The position numbers and the translations under genes were made by a program. 64,000 bases of DNA, taken from positions 372,001 to 436,000 of the forward strand of contig PYGH01000001.1 of the NCBI GenBank assembly GCA_003014445.1. The letters are read 5' to 3'. Under the pieces are notes generated by a model. That model saw only the letters and a list, made by a program, of their open reading frames with translations. It had not been told where the DNA came from and ran no database searches. This document shows, piece after piece, positions 45,311 to 53,926 of this stretch (the first letter of the stretch is position 1; every line of letters begins with the position of its first letter). This stretch comes from Fusobacterium naviforme. Its GTDB lineage: Bacteria; Bacillota; Clostridia; Lachnospirales; Lachnospiraceae.

Positions 45311-46698
45311 GAGCGATGGATTGTGGGCCGGGGCGCCGGCCCTTTGAGTTTCATCCGCTGCGCCGGAGTATATTGATCGGAATGCTGATTGCGGTGATGT
45401 CACAGCTCTATCTGAATGTATTTTTAAGTGATTTCCGCATATCTGCTTCTGTTGTGTTGCTTCCAGTGCTGCTGATGACAGTGGGAATCCAGCTGCCTAC
45501 ACTGCCCATCTGTCTCTGGAGCTCCGGGATTGTGTTTCTGTTTCGTCTGCTGCTTTTGCTGCTTGAACGGAGGGGCCTGGAGGCAGCGGTGCTGCAGCTG
45601 GTTCCGGGCGCTCTCTATTACATTTTTTACGGACTGCTGTTTCAGCTGCAGATCAGAAATCGCAATATTGCATCGACGCCGCGTGTCACTGTCGCGGCTT
45701 TTTTCAGTGATTTCGGCGCAAATATGGCGGAGATACTGCTCCGCATCAGCCTGCTTCATGCACAAAAGCCGGATCTGCAGGCATTTGAGAGTTTATTCCT
45801 CATTGCGCTGGCCCGCACGGCGATGGTACTGGGACTGCTGCTTCTGGACAGACAGTACCGCGAGCTGCAGGTGCGGAATGAACAGGAACAGAGGTATCAG
45901 CGTCTGTTTCTGATCACGACAGGGCTCAAAAATGAGCTCTATCTTATGCATAAGAATTCAGATGAGATAGAGCGGGTGATGCGGAACGCCTACAGGCTGA
46001 GCGAGATCATGCAGCAGGCAGGTTCCGAGGAGCTGGGGCGCATGGCCTTTGATATTGCGCGGGATGTGCATGAGATCAAGAAGGACTATTTCCGTATTAT
46101 TCAGGGGGTGGAGGAGACAGTTAACAGCGAGTATGATGAGGATCATATGCACTTTCGCGATTTGATGGAAATTCTTGAGGCGACACTGCACGGCGTACTC
46201 CGGGAGAAAGAACTGAACATTCGACTGATCTTTGATTGCCGCGATGATTTTATGACGGGCAGGCATTACGCGCTCATGATGATACTGAAAAATTTGGCCA
46301 GCAATGCCATTGAGGCAATTGAGGGAATACGGCGCAGCGGGACTATTTTTGTGATGGAGTGGAAGGAGGGGGAGAGCTATATCTTTCGCGTCGCAGATGA
46401 CGGTCCGGGCATAGTCAGAAAGAATTGGGAGAAGATATTTCGGCTCGGTTATTCCAGTAAGTTTGATGAGAAGACGGGAAATATCTATCGGGGAGTTGGG
46501 CTTGCAGGAGTGAAAAACATTGTGGAGGAGAGGCTCTCCGGCGTGATTTCTGTGGAGTCGACACTCGGGCACGGCGCAGCCTTTACAGTGGAAATTCCCG
46601 CGGCTGTGCTGGAGCTCACAGACACGGAGAGGCAGAGCTATGAGGAGAGGGTGAAGCTGCGTGCGGCACGGCGAACAGAGAAGGGAGAGGAGGATTGA
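45307..46698 (+). CDS. Sensor histidine kinase, GlnK/YcbA type
   Basis: 463 residues. Five or six membrane helices fill about residues 20-180. The helical phosphoacceptor region contains RDVHEIKKDYFRI with His255, close to that of Bacillus GlnK (YcbA). The ATPase domain has NLASNAIEAI (N box), VADDGPGI (G1) and GVGLAGVKNIV (G2). It probably senses glutamate, glutamine or a related amino acid and phosphorylates the next gene's product; the SD of the response regulator lies in its last codons. Confidence 0.88.
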   Translation: MRAMDCGPGRRPFEFHPLRRSILIGMLIAVMSQLYLNVFLSDFRISASVVLLPVLLMTVGIQLPTLPICLWSSGIVFLFRLLLLLLERRGLEAAVLQLVPGALYYIFYGLLFQLQIRNRNIASTPRVTVAAFFSDFGANMAEILLRISLLHAQKPDLQAFESLFLIALARTAMVLGLLLLDRQYRELQVRNEQEQRYQRLFLITTGLKNELYLMHKNSDEIERVMRNAYRLSEIMQQAGSEELGRMAFDIARDVHEIKKDYFRIIQGVEETVNSEYDEDHMHFRDLMEILEATLHGVLREKELNIRLIFDCRDDFMTGRHYALMMILKNLASNAIEAIEGIRRSGTIFVMEWKEGESYIFRVADDGPGIVRKNWEKIFRLGYSSKFDEKTGNIYRGVGLAGVKNIVEERLSGVISVESTLGHGAAFTVEIPAAVLELTDTERQSYEERVKLRAARRTEKGEED

Positions 46699-46700
46699 GC

Positions 46701-47693
46701 ATGAAGGAGAAGCCGGGAATTTATATCGTTGAGGACGATGATACGATGATAGAGATCCTTCAGGATATGATAGAGGATCATGAGCTCGGTGTGGTGCTCG
46801 GCAGCACAATGGGACATCTTCCGAAGGCAGAGCAGATACTTGCGGCAGCGCCGGACATTGTCCTCGTTGACTTTCTGATGCCGGGGAAGGATGGCGTTGC
46901 GCTGGTGCGGGAGCTTCGTGCGCTCGGCTGTCATGCAAAATTCATCATGATCTCGCAGGTCTCTTCCAAGGACATGATCGCGAAGGCCTATGATGCGGGT
47001 GTGGAGTTTTTTATCAATAAGCCGATTAATATCATTGAGGTCAGCTCTGTGATCGCAACAGTGGCAAAGCAGCTCCGAAATGAGAGAACCATCGCACATC
47101 TGAGGAGTATGTTTTACCCGGAGGACACGCAGTACCCGGAGGGCACACGGTACCCAGAGGGCACACGGTACCCGGAGGGGCCACGGTACCCGGAGGGGCC
47201 ACAGTATTCGGAAGACGCAGTGGCGCGGAGGCCGGAGGCTTCCGGTGGAAAGCAGAGCGCAGGGCGCGTGTCGTCCCGCGGGAACGGCTTTGAGCGTCAG
47301 GTCGCAGAAATTCTTGGAAAACTGGGCATGGCGGGAGAGAAGGGGAGTGCTGACATTATCCGCATCTGCGTGATGCTCAGGGAGGAGGGGCGCTTTATGA
47401 GTCGGGAGAGCGTGCGTGATATTTGCGGCGAGCTGAGCGATGCGCCGAAGAGCATGGAGCAGCGGATGCGCCGCGCGATTTCAGTGGGGCTCACCAACCT
47501 CGCCCACCTGGGCATAGAGGATTTTATGAACGACACTTTTACAGAGTACGCAAGCACGCTCTTTTCCTTTGAGGAGGTGCGCGCGGAGATGGATCATGTG
47601 CGCGGAAAGCGTGCGGCGGGCGGGAAAGTCTCGATCAAGACCTTTATTGAGAGCCTCATGCTGATTGCTGAAAGAAATCTGAAGAATTTCTGA
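46701..47693 (+). CDS. Response regulator, GlnL/YcbB type
   Basis: 330 residues from ATG 46701 (AGGGAGAGGAGG 7 nt upstream). The receiver domain (1-125) has acidic Glu11-Asp12-Asp13, phospho-acceptor Asp57 in VLVDFLMPG and Lys in FINKPIN. Residues about 139-172 are six-residue tandem repeats (YPEGTR type) as linker. The C-terminal half (ILGKLGMAGEKGSADIIRI, RRAISVGLTNLAHLGIEDFMND, split) matches the YcbB output domain. Bacillus GlnL activates glutamine uptake and use; here the following gene is gltS with a GlnL-box-like repeat in front. Confidence 0.87.
   Translation: MKEKPGIYIVEDDDTMIEILQDMIEDHELGVVLGSTMGHLPKAEQILAAAPDIVLVDFLMPGKDGVALVRELRALGCHAKFIMISQVSSKDMIAKAYDAGVEFFINKPINIIEVSSVIATVAKQLRNERTIAHLRSMFYPEDTQYPEGTRYPEGTRYPEGPRYPEGPQYSEDAVARRPEASGGKQSAGRVSSRGNGFERQVAEILGKLGMAGEKGSADIIRICVMLREEGRFMSRESVRDICGELSDAPKSMEQRMRRAISVGLTNLAHLGIEDFMNDTFTEYASTLFSFEEVRAEMDHVRGKRAAGGKVSIKTFIESLMLIAERNLKNF
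47115..47216 (+). repeat. 18-bp tandem repeats in the response-regulator linker
   Basis: Five full units at 47115, 47133, 47151, 47169 and 47187 plus a partial one encode YPEDTQ, YPEGTR, YPEGTR, YPEGPR, YPEGPQ and YSED. They separate the receiver from the output domain. Confidence 0.9.
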
Positions 47694-47697
47694 AGCT

Positions 47698-47729
47698 TTC
47701 TGTAACTTTTTGTAGCCCTTTCATACACT
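47698..47729 (+). promoter_or_regulatory. GlnL-box-like direct repeat and -10 element upstream of gltS
   Basis: TTCTGT (47698-47703), four bases, then TTTTGT (47708-47713), followed by TACACT (47724-47729). Bacillus subtilis GlnL is reported to bind TTTTGT-N4-TTTTGT, so only one base differs. The repeat starts 5 bp after the response-regulator stop. Confidence 0.6.
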
Positions 47730-47828
47730 GGATTCAGAGAGAGCTCACTGCACGGGAGGGTGTCGGAGCGCATTTGCTGCCGGCATGAGTGTGCAGAGAC
47801 GGAGTTGCGGTGTAAGGAGGAGGTTGCT

Positions 47829-49022
47829 ATGCAGGTTTTGAAACTTGATATGTATCAGGCGCTTGGTCTTGCGGTTATTATGCTGCTCATCGGAAGGGTA
47901 CTGGTGAAGCGCGTTGAGTTTCTGCAACGCTACTGCATACCGGCGCCGGTGGTCGGCGGGCTGATTTTCGCGCTCCTGCATCTGGTGCTGCGAAGCGCGG
48001 GTGTTGTGGAGTTTGAGATGGACACAACGCTGCAGAATGTGTTTATGACGGGCTTTTTCTGCAGCGTGGGCTACATGGCAGCCTTCGGTATGCTGAAGAA
48101 GGGCGGCATCGGGGTAATTAAATTTCTTCTTCTTGCCGTGCTGATGTGCGCAATTCAGGATGCAATCGGCGGCATTGGCGCGAAACTGTTCGGACTGGAT
48201 GCGCGCATCGGGCTTGCCATGGGATCCATCCCACTGGTCGGCGGACATGGAACGGCGGGCTCGTTCGGCCCATTCCTTGAAGGACTGGGTGTTGAGAATG
48301 CAACGACTGTTGCAGTGGCGGCTGCAACCTACGGTCTCATCGCGGGATGTATGATAGGCGGTCCCATTGCGTACGGAAAGATCCGCTCCTACGGACTGAA
48401 GTCCGCGGGGCTCCGCGCGCAGGGACAGCTCGCAGATGCAGCTGCTGCGGTGGGGGATACAGAGGTCCTGACAGAGGAAAATATCATGGACGCGGCGATA
48501 TATATCGTCGTCGGTGTGGGACTTGGAACCATTGTCTCTGCGCTGCTCGGTCGCCTGATTACGCTCCCCGGCTATATCGGCGCGATGATTGTAGGAGCCA
48601 TCATCCGCAATGTGCAGGAGATGCGCAGAGTGAAGATGCCCATGCAGGAAATGGGAACGCTCGGGAATGTCTGTCTGTCCCTTTTCCTCGGCCTTGCAAT
48701 GATCAATCTGAAACTCTGGCAGCTGGTATCTCTGGCACTTCCCATGGTGGTGATACTGTTGCTTCAGACGGTGATCATGTTCCTTTATGCCTCATTCGTA
48801 GTTTTTAACGTTATGGGCAGAGATTACGATGCAGCGACGATATCCTCCGGCTTCTGCGGCTTCGGCATGGGGGCAACCCCGAATGCCATGGCAAATATGC
48901 AGGCGATCACCAATGCTTACGGCCCGGCCCCAGTGGCCTTCATGATCGTGCCGCTGGTCGGTTCGCTCTTTATTGACTTTTTAAATGCGGCGATTATTAC
49001 AGGATTTGCAAATGTTCTTTGA
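47829..49022 (+). CDS. gltS: Sodium/glutamate symporter
   Basis: 397 residues from ATG 47829 with AAGGAGGAGG upstream. PAPVVGGLIFALLH, the re-entrant motif GGHGTAGSFGP and a second inverted copy (SGFCGFGMGATPNAMANMQ) define GltS. It imports glutamate with sodium, supplying the glutamate dehydrogenase encoded next and using the sodium gradient made by the glutaconyl-CoA decarboxylase. Confidence 0.93.
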   Translation: MQVLKLDMYQALGLAVIMLLIGRVLVKRVEFLQRYCIPAPVVGGLIFALLHLVLRSAGVVEFEMDTTLQNVFMTGFFCSVGYMAAFGMLKKGGIGVIKFLLLAVLMCAIQDAIGGIGAKLFGLDARIGLAMGSIPLVGGHGTAGSFGPFLEGLGVENATTVAVAAATYGLIAGCMIGGPIAYGKIRSYGLKSAGLRAQGQLADAAAAVGDTEVLTEENIMDAAIYIVVGVGLGTIVSALLGRLITLPGYIGAMIVGAIIRNVQEMRRVKMPMQEMGTLGNVCLSLFLGLAMINLKLWQLVSLALPMVVILLLQTVIMFLYASFVVFNVMGRDYDAATISSGFCGFGMGATPNAMANMQAITNAYGPAPVAFMIVPLVGSLFIDFLNAAIITGFANVL

Positions 49023-49087
49023 AACAGCATAAGCGGGAATGGGATGCTCCGGAGTGCAGGAGACGTCAGCTGTTCAGCGCGTTAACG

Positions 49088-49192
49088 GGTTGCCTATCGC
49101 TATCCGCGATAACCGCATAGAGAAGTCTGATAACCGTTCCTGTAGAAATAGTATATAATGGAAGCTATGATATGATTCATCGCTAGATGAAT
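49088..49192 (+). promoter_or_regulatory. gdh upstream region: two hairpins and a TATAAT
   Basis: Stem GGT/ACC plus TATCGC/GCGATA (49088-49114), a clear TATAAT at 49154-49159 without a good -35, and ATTCATC/GATGAAT (49175-49192) in the presumed leader. The ribosome site is TAGGAGGAA just before ATG 49241. Confidence 0.5.
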
Positions 49193-49240
49193 TGCACCAT
49201 GAACACATTAACCTTTATAATTTTATAGGAGGAATGTTAC

Positions 49241-50596
49241 ATGAACGCTTATATCGAGAGAGTGATTGAAGACGTCAAGAAGAAGTACGCCGATCAGCCT
49301 GAGTTCTGCCAGACCGTTGAGGAAGTTCTTTCTTCTCTCAGCCCGCTGATTGATGCGCATCCGGAGTATGAGGAGAATGCAATCCTCGAGAGAATGGTAG
49401 TGCCGGAGAGAACCATCATGTTCCGCGTTCCGTGGGAGGATGATAACGGAAAGCTTCATGTCAATACCGGTTACAGAGTACAGTTCAACTCTGCAATTGG
49501 ACCGTACAAGGGCGGCCTTCGTTTCGCTCCGAACGTAAATATGTCTGTTGTCAAGTTCCTCGGCTTTGAGCAGGTTTACAAGGATGCGCTGAGCACCCTG
49601 CCGATCGGCGGTGCAAAGGGCGGCGCAGACTTCGATCCGAACGGCAAGTCCGATAAGGAAATCCAGAGATTCTGCCAGTCCTTCATGCAGGGCCTCTACA
49701 AGTTCATCGGACCGGATGTTGACTGCCCGGCTGGCGACCTCGGTGTCGGCGGACGTGAGATCGGTTATATGTTCGGTGCATGGAGAAGACTGACCGGCTC
49801 CTATGCGAACGGTGCTCTTTCCGGTAAGGATCCGCTGTTCGGCGGCTCTGCATTCCGTCCGGAGGCTACCGGCTACGGTGCTGTCTACTATCTCCAGTCC
49901 GTACTCGAGCACGAGAAGGACGAGATGAAGGGCAAGAGAGTTGCGGTTGCAGGCTTTGGTAATGTTGCATGGGGCGTCTGCAAGAAGCTCGCTGCACTCG
50001 GTGCAAAGGCTGTTACTCTGTCCGGACCGGACGGATATGTCTATGATCCGGAGGGCGTTGTGACTGAGGAGAAGATCAACTTCATGCTTGAGATGAGAGC
50101 TTCCGGCCGCAACAAGGTTCAGGATTATGCTGACAAGTTCGGCGTTGAGTTCTTTGCGGGCCAGAAGCCGTGGGGCCTGAAGGATGTTGATATCGTTATG
50201 CCCTGCGCGACTCAGAACGACGTAGACCTTGAGCAGGCAAAGAAGATCGTTGCAAACGGCATCAAGTACTACATCGAGGTTGCGAACATGCCGACCACCA
50301 ACGAAGCTCTGAAGTTCCTCATGGAGCAGAAGAACATGATCGTTGCTCCGTCCAAGGCTGTTAACTGCGGTGGTGTTTCCGTTTCCGCACTTGAGATGTC
50401 TCAGAACTCCGAGAGACTGTTCTGGGAGGGCGAAGAGGTTGATAAGTGGCTGCACAGAATCATGAAGGGCATCCATGACAACTCCGCAGAGGCTGCCAAG
50501 AAGTACGGCCTTGGCTACAACCTCGTTGCAGGCGCAAACATTGTTGGCTTCGAGAAGGTTGCCAACGCTATGGTTAAGCAGGGCCGCGCATATTAA
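49241..50596 (+). CDS. gdhA: Glutamate dehydrogenase
   Basis: 451 residues, the hexameric clostridial type. Substrate-site text IGPYKGGLRFAPNVN, STLPIGGAKGGADFDP and CPAGDLGVGGREIGYM holds the catalytic Lys and Asp; the nucleotide fold is VAVAGFGNVAWG. It converts glutamate to 2-oxoglutarate as the first step of the hydroxyglutarate pathway. Cofactor choice (NAD likely in fermenters) is not proven from sequence here. Confidence 0.96.
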   Translation: MNAYIERVIEDVKKKYADQPEFCQTVEEVLSSLSPLIDAHPEYEENAILERMVVPERTIMFRVPWEDDNGKLHVNTGYRVQFNSAIGPYKGGLRFAPNVNMSVVKFLGFEQVYKDALSTLPIGGAKGGADFDPNGKSDKEIQRFCQSFMQGLYKFIGPDVDCPAGDLGVGGREIGYMFGAWRRLTGSYANGALSGKDPLFGGSAFRPEATGYGAVYYLQSVLEHEKDEMKGKRVAVAGFGNVAWGVCKKLAALGAKAVTLSGPDGYVYDPEGVVTEEKINFMLEMRASGRNKVQDYADKFGVEFFAGQKPWGLKDVDIVMPCATQNDVDLEQAKKIVANGIKYYIEVANMPTTNEALKFLMEQKNMIVAPSKAVNCGGVSVSALEMSQNSERLFWEGEEVDKWLHRIMKGIHDNSAEAAKKYGLGYNLVAGANIVGFEKVANAMVKQGRAY

Positions 50597-50645
50597 TCCA
50601 TGCGCTTCGCTCGGTTCACTTTAAGGTGAGCTCATAAGCTCCGCA

Positions 50646-50732
50646 CAGGTTCCGGTCACCCCCTTGGATCGGAACCTGTTCTACGGGCTGATCCGGAGGA
50701 TTGAGTGTGACCGGGCCCTCAGGGCCCGGTCA
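50646..50732 (+). terminator. Two hairpins after gdhA
   Basis: CAGGTTCCG (50646-50654) pairs with CGGAACCTG (50670-50678). A second, perfect 12-1-12 palindrome TGACCGGGCCCT / AGGGCCCGGTCA covers 50708-50732 and is followed by only ATTTGAC. The first may terminate gdhA; the second lacks a T-run and could instead be a protein site or RNA stem ahead of the next gene. Confidence 0.55.
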
Positions 50733-50820
50733 TTTGACTATCAGACAGAGCTTTGGCCTTGAGCCGGGTACGGCCGTGCAATGATGAACAGCAGATAAAT
50801 CGCGAAAGGAGAATTGTACT

Positions 50821-51768
50821 ATGAAATGCTTGATTACCGATGCGGTATATGCCGGAATCGCAGAAGAGCTGAAGAAATATATGGAGGTCAAAACCTCTGA
50901 TGGGAAGCCGCTCTCCAAGGAAGAGATGATAAAGGAGATCGCAGATGTCGATGTGCTGATTATGCGCGTTGATCCGAAGATTGACAGAGATATCCTTGAC
51001 GCAGCTAAGCAGCTGAAGGTCATCGGTGTCTGCGCAGTTGGCCTGAATCACGTCGATATGGAGTATGCGAAGGAGAAGGGCATCCAGGTCTTCAACGCAC
51101 CCGGACTCAATGCAAATGCGGTCGCAGAGCTCACGATCTCCAAGATGCTCGACATCTCCAGAAACACCATCCCGGCAAACTATGATGTGAAGGTCAACCA
51201 CATCTGGGATAAGTACAAGTACATCGGCCGCGAGCTTCGCGGAAAGACGCTCGGCATCATGGGCTTTGGCCGCATTGGCCGCCGTGTCGGTGAGTTGGGC
51301 AAGGCGTTCAAGATGGATATCGTTGCCTACGATCCCTACTTAAAGCCGGAGGATTTTGAGAGAGAGGGCGCAAAGGGAATGGGTGTTGAGGAGCTGATCA
51401 AGGCTTCCGATTTTATCTCCATCCACGTTCCGCTGACACCGGAGACCAAGGATCTCTTCAATAAGGAGTCCATTAAGATGATGAAGGACGGCGCAGTGGT
51501 TCTGAACATGAGCCGCGGCGGCATCGTCAATGAGGCAGATATGTGTGAGGCTCTGAAGGAAGGCAGAATTGGCGGCTATGCTTCTGACGTTCTGGAGAAT
51601 GAGCTTGCCGGCAGCGGACTCAGCGGAAACGATGAGTTCACAAACCCGCTGTTTGACTGTGATAACTTTATTATCACTCCGCATCTCGGCGCTCAGTCTA
51701 CGGATGCGGCAAGAGATATCGGCGTTTACATCACGGGCAAAGTGAAGGAAGTTATGGGTTTTAATTGA
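50821..51768 (+). CDS. hgdH: D-2-hydroxyacid dehydrogenase, probably (R)-2-hydroxyglutarate dehydrogenase
   Basis: 315 residues; AAAGGAG ribosome site. NAD fold LGIMGFGRIGRRVGELG, active-site Arg in NMSRGGIVNE and catalytic His in ITPHLGAQS define the family. Context between glutamate dehydrogenase and the hydroxyglutaryl-CoA operon argues for reduction of 2-oxoglutarate to (R)-2-hydroxyglutarate. Closely similar D-lactate or 3-phosphoglycerate dehydrogenases cannot be fully excluded by sequence alone. Confidence 0.82.
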   Translation: MKCLITDAVYAGIAEELKKYMEVKTSDGKPLSKEEMIKEIADVDVLIMRVDPKIDRDILDAAKQLKVIGVCAVGLNHVDMEYAKEKGIQVFNAPGLNANAVAELTISKMLDISRNTIPANYDVKVNHIWDKYKYIGRELRGKTLGIMGFGRIGRRVGELGKAFKMDIVAYDPYLKPEDFEREGAKGMGVEELIKASDFISIHVPLTPETKDLFNKESIKMMKDGAVVLNMSRGGIVNEADMCEALKEGRIGGYASDVLENELAGSGLSGNDEFTNPLFDCDNFIITPHLGAQSTDAARDIGVYITGKVKEVMGFN

Positions 51769-51794
51769 TGAGGGTATGAGAGTCAAAATATAGA

Positions 51795-51840
51795 GGACAT
51801 CGCCGCCTGCTCCTGTGGAGCAGGCGGCGATGTCCCTTTT
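51795..51840 (+). terminator. Strong terminator after hgdH
   Basis: A 19-bp perfect stem (arms 51795-51813 and 51817-51835, loop TGT) followed by CTTTT. Confidence 0.95.
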
Positions 51841-51993
51841 AGGCGGACTTTTGAAAAGAGATATTGCGGCACAGTGATGCCTGCTGTTTTGGCGTGGACA
51901 GAAGAGGTATTCCGGGTCTATAATGAAGCCCTGAAATCAGGGTTCTTGTGCAGATATCAGATCATCGCTCAGGCAGGAAAGGACGGAAATGAA

Positions 51994-52758
51994 ATGTCAC
52001 TCACACCGCTCACGTTTTTGATTGTATGCCCGCTGGTTTTTGTGGCGGGTCTGGTAGACGCCATCGGAGGCGGAGGCGGGCTAATCTCGCTCCCGGCCTT
52101 CCTTTTTGCGGGCCTGCCGGTGCACCTCGCGGTTGGAACCAACAAGCTCTCCTCCGCCTGCGGAACTACGCTCGCCACTGTGCGTTTTGCGAGAAAGAAG
52201 ATGATCAACTGGAGTCTGGCGCTGCCGACAATTGTAGCGGCGGTCGTTGGTTCCTCGCTGGGCGCACACATTTCCCTCCGCCTGGACGAGCGGGTGATGC
52301 TGGTTATTCTTCTGGCAATATTGCCTCTTGTTGCTTTTGCCGTACTGAACAAGCACATACTGAAGGATATCGGGAAGGAACATGAGCGCATCACCCGGAG
52401 GAGCTATATCAGCGCGACGCTCGCTGCCTTTGCGGTCGGGATGTATGATGGGCTGTATGGCCCGGGGACCGGAACCTTTCTCATAGTGCTGCTGACAATT
52501 TTTTCAAAGCTCAGCATGGCCACTGCGAATGGACAGACAAAGGCGATCAATCTCACCAGCAACCTGACCTCCCTGGTGATCTTTCTGATGAACGGGACCG
52601 TGCTCATTCCGCTCGGGGCAGCCGCGGCGCTCTGCAATATGCTGGGGGCTTATATCGGCTCAGGAATGGTGATGGAGAAGGGCAGTAAAATTGTGCGGCC
52701 CATCATGCTGGCAGTGCTGGTTCTGCTGTTTCTGAAGGTAGTGTCGGAGTTGCTGTAG
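51994..52758 (+). CDS. TauE/SafE-family anion permease
   Basis: 254 residues from ATG 51994 (AAAGGA upstream). About seven to eight membrane segments, with the family's GGGGGLISLPAFLF and GTNKLSSACGTTLAT in repeat one and GPGTGTFLIVLL with GQTKAINLTSNLTSL in repeat two. The family exports sulfite, sulfoacetate or other organic anions; the substrate here is unknown. It lies 22 bp ahead of folD on the same strand. Confidence 0.85.
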   Translation: MSLTPLTFLIVCPLVFVAGLVDAIGGGGGLISLPAFLFAGLPVHLAVGTNKLSSACGTTLATVRFARKKMINWSLALPTIVAAVVGSSLGAHISLRLDERVMLVILLAILPLVAFAVLNKHILKDIGKEHERITRRSYISATLAAFAVGMYDGLYGPGTGTFLIVLLTIFSKLSMATANGQTKAINLTSNLTSLVIFLMNGTVLIPLGAAAALCNMLGAYIGSGMVMEKGSKIVRPIMLAVLVLLFLKVVSELL

Positions 52759-52780
52759 AAGTGTGGCGGAGGGAGAAGGT

Positions 52781-53653
52781 ATGGCAAGATTACTGAAGGG
52801 CGCTCCGGTTGCCGCAGCAATCAGCGCGGAGCTTGCGGAGCGGGTGAAGAAGCTTAGGGAGAGAGGTGTCGTGCCGACGCTTGCGACTGTGCGGCTGGGG
52901 GAGCGCCCGGCGGATGTGGCCTATGAACGCGGCGCTGGAAAACGCTGTGAGAAGCTGGGCATCGCAGTGCAGCGCTATGTGCTCCCGGAAGACTGTTCGA
53001 GAGAGGCGCTGCTCTCCTGTATACGGGAGATCAATGAGCGGGAAGAGATTCACGGCTGTCTGATGTTTCGCCCGCTTCCGGATCCGGAGGCGGAGCGTGA
53101 AGTATGCGCACTGCTTAATCCGGAGAAGGATATGGACGGCATCACCCGCGGAGCACTGGGAGATGTGTTTACCGGCGGGAAGGGGAGCTTTCCGCCGAGC
53201 ACAGCGCAGGCATGCATGGAGATACTGGATTTTTATGGCTATCAGGTAAGGAGCGCCCGTGTCACAGTGATCGGTGCGAGCCTGGTTATCGGGAGACCGG
53301 TCGGAGCCATGCTCTTAAACCGCTGCGCGACACTGACCATGTGCCATATTGATACGGTAGACACCGCCGCACACGCAAGAAATGCGGAGATCCTGATCTC
53401 CGCCGCAGGCTGCGCCGGGCTGGTGACGAGAGAATATGTGTCTCCGGGGCAGGTGGTGCTGGACGTCGGAATCAATCAGGATCAGGACGGAAACATCTGC
53501 GGAGATGTATGCTTTGATGAGGTCGAGCCTGTCGTGGAGGCGATCACTCCGGTGCCGGGCGGGGTCGGAACTGTGACCTCAGCAGTGCTCGCCAAGCATG
53601 TGGTGGAGGCCGCAGAGCGGGTGATGAAGAGAGAAGCGGCGGCGAAGGGATGA
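52781..53653 (+). CDS. folD: FolD-like methylenetetrahydrofolate dehydrogenase, atypical active site
   Basis: 290 residues from ATG 52781 (GGAGGGAGAAGG upstream). NADP site VTVIGASLVIGRPVGAML, PEKDMDGI and ITPVPGGVGTVTSA place it in FolD. The catalytic YxxxK reads Tyr48-Glu-Arg-Gly-Ala52, with a Lys two residues later (Lys54), and the Gln before PLP in the family motif is Phe96 (CLMFRPLP). In E. coli the equivalents (Lys54 and Gln98) are needed for cyclohydrolase. It may thus be mainly a dehydrogenase. A link to one-carbon units from formiminoglutamate is possible but not shown. Confidence 0.82.
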   Translation: MARLLKGAPVAAAISAELAERVKKLRERGVVPTLATVRLGERPADVAYERGAGKRCEKLGIAVQRYVLPEDCSREALLSCIREINEREEIHGCLMFRPLPDPEAEREVCALLNPEKDMDGITRGALGDVFTGGKGSFPPSTAQACMEILDFYGYQVRSARVTVIGASLVIGRPVGAMLLNRCATLTMCHIDTVDTAAHARNAEILISAAGCAGLVTREYVSPGQVVLDVGINQDQDGNICGDVCFDEVEPVVEAITPVPGGVGTVTSAVLAKHVVEAAERVMKREAAAKG

Positions 53654-53670
53654 TCCGAAATATAGAAATT

Positions 53671-53759
53671 ATGGTAAATAACGAGGAAAGACTCCCTGCG
53701 CTTGCGCAGGAAGAGTCTTGACGACAAAACCCATCGAGCGGCAGCGAGATGGTGAAATA
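53671..53759. repeat. Intergenic structured repeat, copy B
   Basis: Matches copy A at 20954-21048: ATGGTAAATAACGAG start, hairpin GACTC-CC-TGCGC-TT-GCGCA-GG-AA-GAGTC (53690-53717), then the CCATC/GATGG hairpin (53731-53752). Stem bases differ from copy A in a pairing-preserving way. Confidence 0.8.
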
Positions 53760-53773
53760 TATAAATAAAATGG

Positions 53774-53818
53774 AAAAGTCAGAGTGTGGGGCATGTGGTC
53801 CCGGTACTCTGACTTTTT
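53774..53818. terminator. Terminator after folD
   Basis: AAAAGTCAGAGT (53774-53785) pairs with ACTCTGACTTTT (53806-53817), running into T. It can act for the convergent AraC-type gene too. 53819-53926 holds nothing I can name. Confidence 0.88.
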
Positions 53819-53926
53819 GCGATGTGGGCCTCCGAGTTTTCTGCAGAACAAAGCCTTTCGGGGAATGCGCAGCGCCCACAGTGGAAGGCTGCATACGCAG
53901 CTGTGAGCCGGTCAGACTCAGTTGCG

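Noticed and set aside
49023-49240. gdh leader considered as a T-box or glutamine riboswitch
   Set aside because: No T-box sequence or known aptamer consensus; only two short hairpins.
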